Positions 6,124 through 9,471 of a stretch of DNA of 9,471 nucleotides are shown piece by piece. Source of the DNA: Burkholderiaceae bacterium. Lineage in GTDB: Bacteria > Pseudomonadota > Gammaproteobacteria > Burkholderiales > Burkholderiaceae. How positions within the stretch are numbered: the stretch's first letter is position 1; each line of letters opens with the position of its first letter. A model generated the notes under the pieces. That model was not told where the DNA came from, made no database searches, and was given only the letters and a program-made list of their open reading frames with translations. The DNA lies in NCBI GenBank assembly GCA_947470165.1, contig CANISN010000046.1, positions 1 to 9,471 on the forward strand, given 5' to 3'. Position numbers and translations under genes: made by a program.

Positions 6124-7506
6124 ATGCTAGAGAATCTCACCGACCGTCTATCACGTGTTGTTAAAACAATGCGGGGTCAGGCCCGCCTCACCGAAAGCAA
6201 TACCGCAGAAATGCTACGGGAGATCCGCCTAGCCTTACTGGAGGCCGACGTTGCACTGCCAGTCGTTAAATCTTTACTAGAACAAATCAAATTTAAAGCC
6301 CTTGGTGAAGAAGTGGTTGGAAGCCTTAGCCCAGGCCAAGCGCTGGTAGGGGTCGTTCAACGAGAACTTGCTCAAGTCATGCGTGGCGACTCTACTCAAA
6401 GTGGTGAGCTGAATTTAGCCACGCAACCCCCAGCAGTCATCTTGATGGCAGGCCTGCAGGGTGCCGGTAAAACTACCTCCGTAGGTAAGTTAGCGAAATT
6501 TCTTCAAGAAAAGAAGAAAAAGAAAGTACTCACTGTTTCTTGTGACGTATATCGTCCTGCCGCTATTGAGCAGTTAGAAACAGTCAGCAAACAAGTTGGT
6601 GCTGAATTTTTCCCAAGCACTATTCATCAAAAACCTAACGAGATCGCAGCGGCGGCATTAGATTGGGCACGACGTCATTATTTTGATGTGCTCTTGGTCG
6701 ATACAGCAGGTCGCTTAGGTATTGATGAAGCACTCATGCAAGAAATCAAAACCTTGCATACCAATCTCAATCCGATTGAAACCTTGTTTGTGGTTGATGC
6801 AATGCTGGGGCAGGACGCTGTCAACACCGCCAAGGCATTCCATGATGCACTGCCGCTGACTGGTGTCATTCTTACCAAGCTAGATGGTGATTCACGAGGG
6901 GGCGCAGCACTATCCGTTCGTCAAATTACTGGCGTGCCACTGAAGTTTATTGGCGTTGCTGAAAAAATGGATGGTCTCGAGGCATTCGATGCCGACCGAA
7001 TGGCCAGCCGCATTTTGGGTATGGGCGATATCCTTGCTTTGGTTGAGCAAGCCCAGCAGAACGTTGATGTTGCTAAAGCAGAAAAGTTAGCGAACAAGAT
7101 TTCTAAAGGTGGATTCGATCTAGGAGATTTCCGGGATCAACTTGTACAGATGCAGCAAATGGGTGGCATGGCTAGTCTGATGGATAAGTTACCAAGTCAC
7201 ATGGCGCAAGCAGCATCCAAAACCAATTTGAGTGCTGCCGATAAACAAACTAGGCGTATGCGCGGCATCATTGATAGCATGACGCCAAAAGAGCGTGCTA
7301 AACCCGAATTACTAAAAGCAACTCGCAAGCGCCGCATCGCAGCGGGTGCAGGCGTGGAAGTTCAGGAAGTAAATCGCTTACTGTCACAGTTTGATCAAAT
7401 GCAAACTATGATGAAGCAATTCAAGGGTGGTAAGATGGCACGCACCATGGCATCCATGGCTGCAAAAGGAGCCACCAAAGGTCTTGGCGGGCTCTTTAAA
7501 AAGTAG
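6124..7506 (+). CDS. ffh: Signal recognition particle protein Ffh (SRP54 GTPase)
   Basis: Ffh binds 4.5S RNA and hydrophobic signal sequences and, with FtsY, delivers ribosomes to the inner membrane. The 460 residues cover all domains: N domain (1-~90, starting MLENLTDRLSR with ALLEADVALPVV at 37-48), G domain (~100-295) and Met-rich M domain (~300-460). GTPase motifs are intact: P-loop GLQGAGKTT (110-118), DVYRPAA (141-147), DTAGR (193-197) and TKLDGD (251-256). RKRRIAAGAG (401-410) is the RNA-binding part of the M domain, and the Met-rich segments include MQQMGGMASLM. Length and start match the family. No Shine-Dalgarno is evident before the ATG. The promoter must lie within the first codons of the divergent ypjD; TAAAAT at 6092-6097 is a possible -10, but no good -35 accompanies it. 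The gene converges on proS with 19 bp between stops. Confidence 0.98.
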   Translation: MLENLTDRLSRVVKTMRGQARLTESNTAEMLREIRLALLEADVALPVVKSLLEQIKFKALGEEVVGSLSPGQALVGVVQRELAQVMRGDSTQSGELNLATQPPAVILMAGLQGAGKTTSVGKLAKFLQEKKKKKVLTVSCDVYRPAAIEQLETVSKQVGAEFFPSTIHQKPNEIAAAALDWARRHYFDVLLVDTAGRLGIDEALMQEIKTLHTNLNPIETLFVVDAMLGQDAVNTAKAFHDALPLTGVILTKLDGDSRGGAALSVRQITGVPLKFIGVAEKMDGLEAFDADRMASRILGMGDILALVEQAQQNVDVAKAEKLANKISKGGFDLGDFRDQLVQMQQMGGMASLMDKLPSHMAQAASKTNLSAADKQTRRMRGIIDSMTPKERAKPELLKATRKRRIAAGAGVEVQEVNRLLSQFDQMQTMMKQFKGGKMARTMASMAAKGATKGLGGLFKK

Positions 7507-7549
7507 TAAGCAAAAGCGGCTGGGTTTAAGAAATGAGCTTCTTGGCCGC
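7507..7549 (-). terminator. Intrinsic terminator of proS, overlapping its stop codon
   Basis: On the minus strand GCGGC (7549-7545) pairs with GCCGC (7520-7516), with an inner AAGAA/TTCTT stem (7543-7539 and 7532-7528) around a 6-base loop, followed by TTTTGCTT (7515-7508). The stem has unpaired bases on one side but the T-tract is well placed for proS. On the plus strand the hairpin is followed by ATCAACC, so it is not a convincing ffh terminator. Confidence 0.55.
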
Positions 7550-9268
7550 ATCAACCGCAGCAGTCACTTTTGCTTTGATTTCTGCGAGTGGGATATTTTG
7601 TGATTCAGCATCAGTGCGGCTCTTAAATTCGACTTGAGCATCAGCTAATCCGCGATCTCCAATCACCACACGGAACGGCACGCCGATCAGCTCCCAGTCT
7701 GCAAACATCGCGCCCGGCCTTTCACCACGATCATCTAGAACAACATCTATGCCAGCGGCAATAAGCTCATCGTGTAATTGATTGGCAGCGGCCTTTACCG
7801 CTTCTGATTTGTCATATCCCATCGGGCAAATCACTACCTCAAATGGCGCCATTGATATAGGCCAAATAATTCCGCGCTCATCATTACCCTGCTCAATTGC
7901 AGCGCCTAGCAAACGAGTCACACCAATACCATAGCAACCCATCACCATTGCTTGTGCTTTACCTTGCTGATCTAAGTAAGTACAGCCCATCGCTTCAGAG
8001 TAACGTGTACCTAATTGGAAAACATGGCCCACTTCAATGCCGCGACAAATGTCGACTACACCTTTGCCATCGGGAGAGGGATCTCCGACTACAGCATTAC
8101 GTAAATCCATAACCAAAGGTTCCGGCAAATCACGGCCCCAGTTCACTCCGGTTAGATGATAGCCAGCATCATTGGCACCGCAAACAAAGTCAGACATATT
8201 AGCAACAGTACGATCAGCAACGACCGTAACATCTTCACTCACACCGACAGGACCTAGATAGCCAGCAGGTGCATGACAGGCTTGCTTGATTTCTGCCTCT
8301 GTTGCAAAGCGTGACTCAGCCATACCCGGAATCTTGCTGGCTTTAATTTCATTAAGCTCATGATCACCACGAACCAACACCATAAATAATTTGGCGGGTC
8401 CCTCTGCTTGATTAGCGGCAAAAAGCAAAGACTTCACAGTCTGCTCAAGTGGTAATTTCAAAAACTTCGCAACATCAGCGCAATTAGTTTGATCAGGCGT
8501 AGCTACCCTAGCCATTGTCTGAGCTGCAGCTGCACGATTCGCAATCAATGAGAGCGACTCAGCAGCCTCTAAATTTGCTGCGTAATCGGATGTTGGGCAA
8601 TACACAATCGCATCTTCACCTGTATCCGCAATCACATGAAACTCTTGGCTTCCCGATCCGCCGATGGCGCCATTATCTGCCGTTACCGCACGGAACTTCA
8701 AGCCCATACGTTTGAAGATGCGGGTGTAAGCATCAAACATGATTTGATAAGACTTTTTCAGACCCTCCGCATCACGGTCAAATGAGTATGCGTCTTTCAT
8801 ACTGAACTCGCGACCACGCATGATGCCAAAACGAGGGCGACGCTCATCGCGGAATTTTGTCTGAATTTGATAAAAATTGATTGGAAGCTGCTTGTAACTC
8901 TTAATCTCGTTTCGCGCTAAATCTGTAACCACTTCTTCTGAAGTGGGCTGAATTAAAAAGTCACGATCATGACGATCTTTAATGCGGAGTAACTCTGGCC
9001 CCATCTTTTCCCAACGACTAGTCTCTTGCCACAACTCCGCAGGCTGAATCATTGGCATGAGTAATTCAATGGCACCTGCGCGATTCATTTCTTCGCGAAT
9101 AATGTTTTCCACCTTGCGAATGGACTTCAAACCCAAAGGCAAATAGTTATAAATACCCGCACTGAGTTTGCGAATTAAACCTGCACGCACCATGAGTTTG
9201 TGCGAAACCACCTCAGCATCAGAGGGGGCTTCTTTTAGCGTAGCGAGAAATGATTGTGAAGCTTTCAT
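7526..9268 (-). CDS. proS: Prolyl-tRNA synthetase (bacterial type, with editing domain)
   Basis: ProRS charges tRNA-Pro with proline in the cytoplasm. The 580 residues match the long bacterial form (E. coli 572). Class II motifs are present: motif 1 near [12 protein letters not shown] (65-76), motif 2 as FRDERRPRF (139-147) continuing to MKDAYSF (157-163), and motif 3 around [11 protein letters not shown] (444-454) with R452. Residues ~225-405 form the inserted YbaK-like editing domain that removes mischarged alanine; K279 corresponds to a lysine studied in the E. coli editing site. The anticodon-binding domain is ~475-580. The start at 9268 aligns with the family N-terminus ([17 protein letters not shown]), although no Shine-Dalgarno precedes it. 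The gene converges with ffh and diverges from rppH across 48 bp. No truncation or missing motif was seen. Confidence 0.98.
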   Translation of the reverse strand: MKASQSFLATLKEAPSDAEVVSHKLMVRAGLIRKLSAGIYNYLPLGLKSIRKVENIIREEMNRAGAIELLMPMIQPAELWQETSRWEKMGPELLRIKDRHDRDFLIQPTSEEVVTDLARNEIKSYKQLPINFYQIQTKFRDERRPRFGIMRGREFSMKDAYSFDRDAEGLKKSYQIMFDAYTRIFKRMGLKFRAVTADNGAIGGSGSQEFHVIADTGEDAIVYCPTSDYAANLEAAESLSLIANRAAAAQTMARVATPDQTNCADVAKFLKLPLEQTVKSLLFAANQAEGPAKLFMVLVRGDHELNEIKASKIPGMAESRFATEAEIKQACHAPAGYLGPVGVSEDVTVVADRTVANMSDFVCGANDAGYHLTGVNWGRDLPEPLVMDLRNAVVGDPSPDGKGVVDICRGIEVGHVFQLGTRYSEAMGCTYLDQQGKAQAMVMGCYGIGVTRLLGAAIEQGNDERGIIWPISMAPFEVVICPMGYDKSEAVKAAANQLHDELIAAGIDVVLDDRGERPGAMFADWELIGVPFRVVIGDRGLADAQVEFKSRTDAESQNIPLAEIKAKVTAAVDAAKKLIS

Positions 9269-9281
9269 GTATGGATATAAT
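9254..9281 (+). promoter_or_regulatory. Candidate sigma-70 promoter of rppH
   Basis: TTGTGA (9254-9259) and a perfect TATAAT (9276-9281) are separated by 16 bases. Transcription would start near 9288, giving a leader of about 30 bases. The -35 lies over proS codons 4-5 and the proS start codon sits in the spacer, so polymerase at this promoter would occupy the beginning of proS. Confidence 0.65.
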
Positions 9282-9282
9282 C

Positions 9283-9295
9283 AAATCATTGATTT
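9283..9295. repeat. Small palindrome in the proS-rppH intergenic gap
   Basis: AAATCA (9283-9288) and TGATTT (9290-9295) are perfect inverse copies around one base. The palindrome covers the predicted rppH transcription start. It could be an operator, but short AT-rich palindromes are common. Confidence 0.3.
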
Positions 9296-9305
9296 TAAAG
9301 GATTT

Positions 9306-9309
9306 GAGG
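9306..9309 (+). promoter_or_regulatory. Ribosome binding site of rppH
   Basis: GAGG lies 7 bases before the ATG at 9317, a good Shine-Dalgarno position that supports this start. Confidence 0.75.
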
Positions 9310-9316
9310 CACGATC

Positions 9317-9471
9317 ATGCTTGACCGTGAAGGGTATCGCCCCAATGTCGGCATAGTCCTACTCAATAGCCATAACGAGGTTTTCTGGGGAAAACGCGTT
9401 GGGCAGCATTCGTGGCAGTTCCCGCAGGGTGGGATTCAGCATGGTGAAAGCCCTGAACAGGCGATGTTCCA
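9317..9471 (+). CDS. rppH: RNA pyrophosphohydrolase RppH (Nudix), 3' part beyond window edge
   Basis: RppH removes pyrophosphate from the 5' end of mRNAs, exposing a monophosphate that speeds RNase E decay. The 51 residues visible begin [17 protein letters not shown] and continue VFWGKR and [10 protein letters not shown], matching the RppH/NudH N-terminus nearly residue for residue. The Nudix box starts at G38 and reaches E44 (GGIQHGES); the catalytic REx2EE part would lie just past the edge, so activity cannot be judged from this window. The start has a good Shine-Dalgarno and a TATAAT promoter upstream. It diverges from proS. The symbol nudH is a synonym. Confidence 0.95.
   Translation, partial: MLDREGYRPNVGIVLLNSHNEVFWGKRVGQHSWQFPQGGIQHGESPEQAMF

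Noticed and set aside
7507..7549. A bidirectional terminator shared by ffh and proS
   Set aside because: The T-tract exists only in the proS direction; in the ffh direction the hairpin is followed by ATCAACC. Any ffh terminator must lie elsewhere, perhaps inside the proS 3' end.
9168..9356. A 62-codon plus-strand ORF across the proS-rppH gap
   Set aside because: It starts antisense inside proS and overlaps the start of rppH in another frame; the rppH frame has the family match.
1..9471. tRNA, rRNA, CRISPR array, insertion sequence or prophage gene
   Set aside because: Reading both strands showed no such pattern; almost all bases belong to seven housekeeping genes in consistent codon use.

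Overview
The window looks like ordinary chromosome from a low-GC member of the Burkholderiaceae, most likely Polynucleobacter or a close relative. That is an inference from protein similarity remembered for the families, the moderate GC content, and the gene order nrdB-nrdA-ampD-ypjD-ffh-proS-rppH. No database search was run. There are seven genes, two of them cut by the window edges. No RNA gene, insertion sequence, CRISPR array or phage gene was seen.

Bases 1-4162 (minus strand) carry the class Ia ribonucleotide reductase operon: nrdA (large subunit, with two N-terminal ATP-cones) followed by nrdB (radical subunit, C-terminus beyond the left edge). The 273-bp gap at 4163-4435 is the longest non-coding stretch. 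It holds a candidate nrdA promoter, a near-consensus NrdR box, a second NrdR-like box exactly 31 bp away over the -10 hexamer, a further long-range inverted repeat, and a group of three small hairpins behind ampD.

Bases 4436-6103 (minus strand) hold a tight two-gene unit. YpjD, a membrane protein of the CcsA family, is followed after 2-3 bases by an AmpD amidase that starts at TTG. This AmpD is unusual: its first ~78 residues form a membrane-anchored CxxC...CxxxH module that resembles a separate small protein in relatives, so the gene appears to be a fusion.

Bases 6124-7506 (plus strand) encode Ffh, the SRP GTPase, divergent from ypjD with only 20 bp between the start codons. proS (7526-9268, minus strand) converges on ffh and appears to have an intrinsic terminator across its stop codon. 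rppH (from 9317, plus strand) diverges from proS and runs off the right edge; its promoter overlaps the first codons of proS.

The genes are housekeeping: dNTP supply, peptidoglycan recycling, a cytochrome-assembly-like membrane protein, membrane protein targeting, tRNA charging and mRNA 5'-end processing. I see no undescribed multi-gene system. The most unusual items are the anchored AmpD fusion and the architecture of the nrdA regulatory region.
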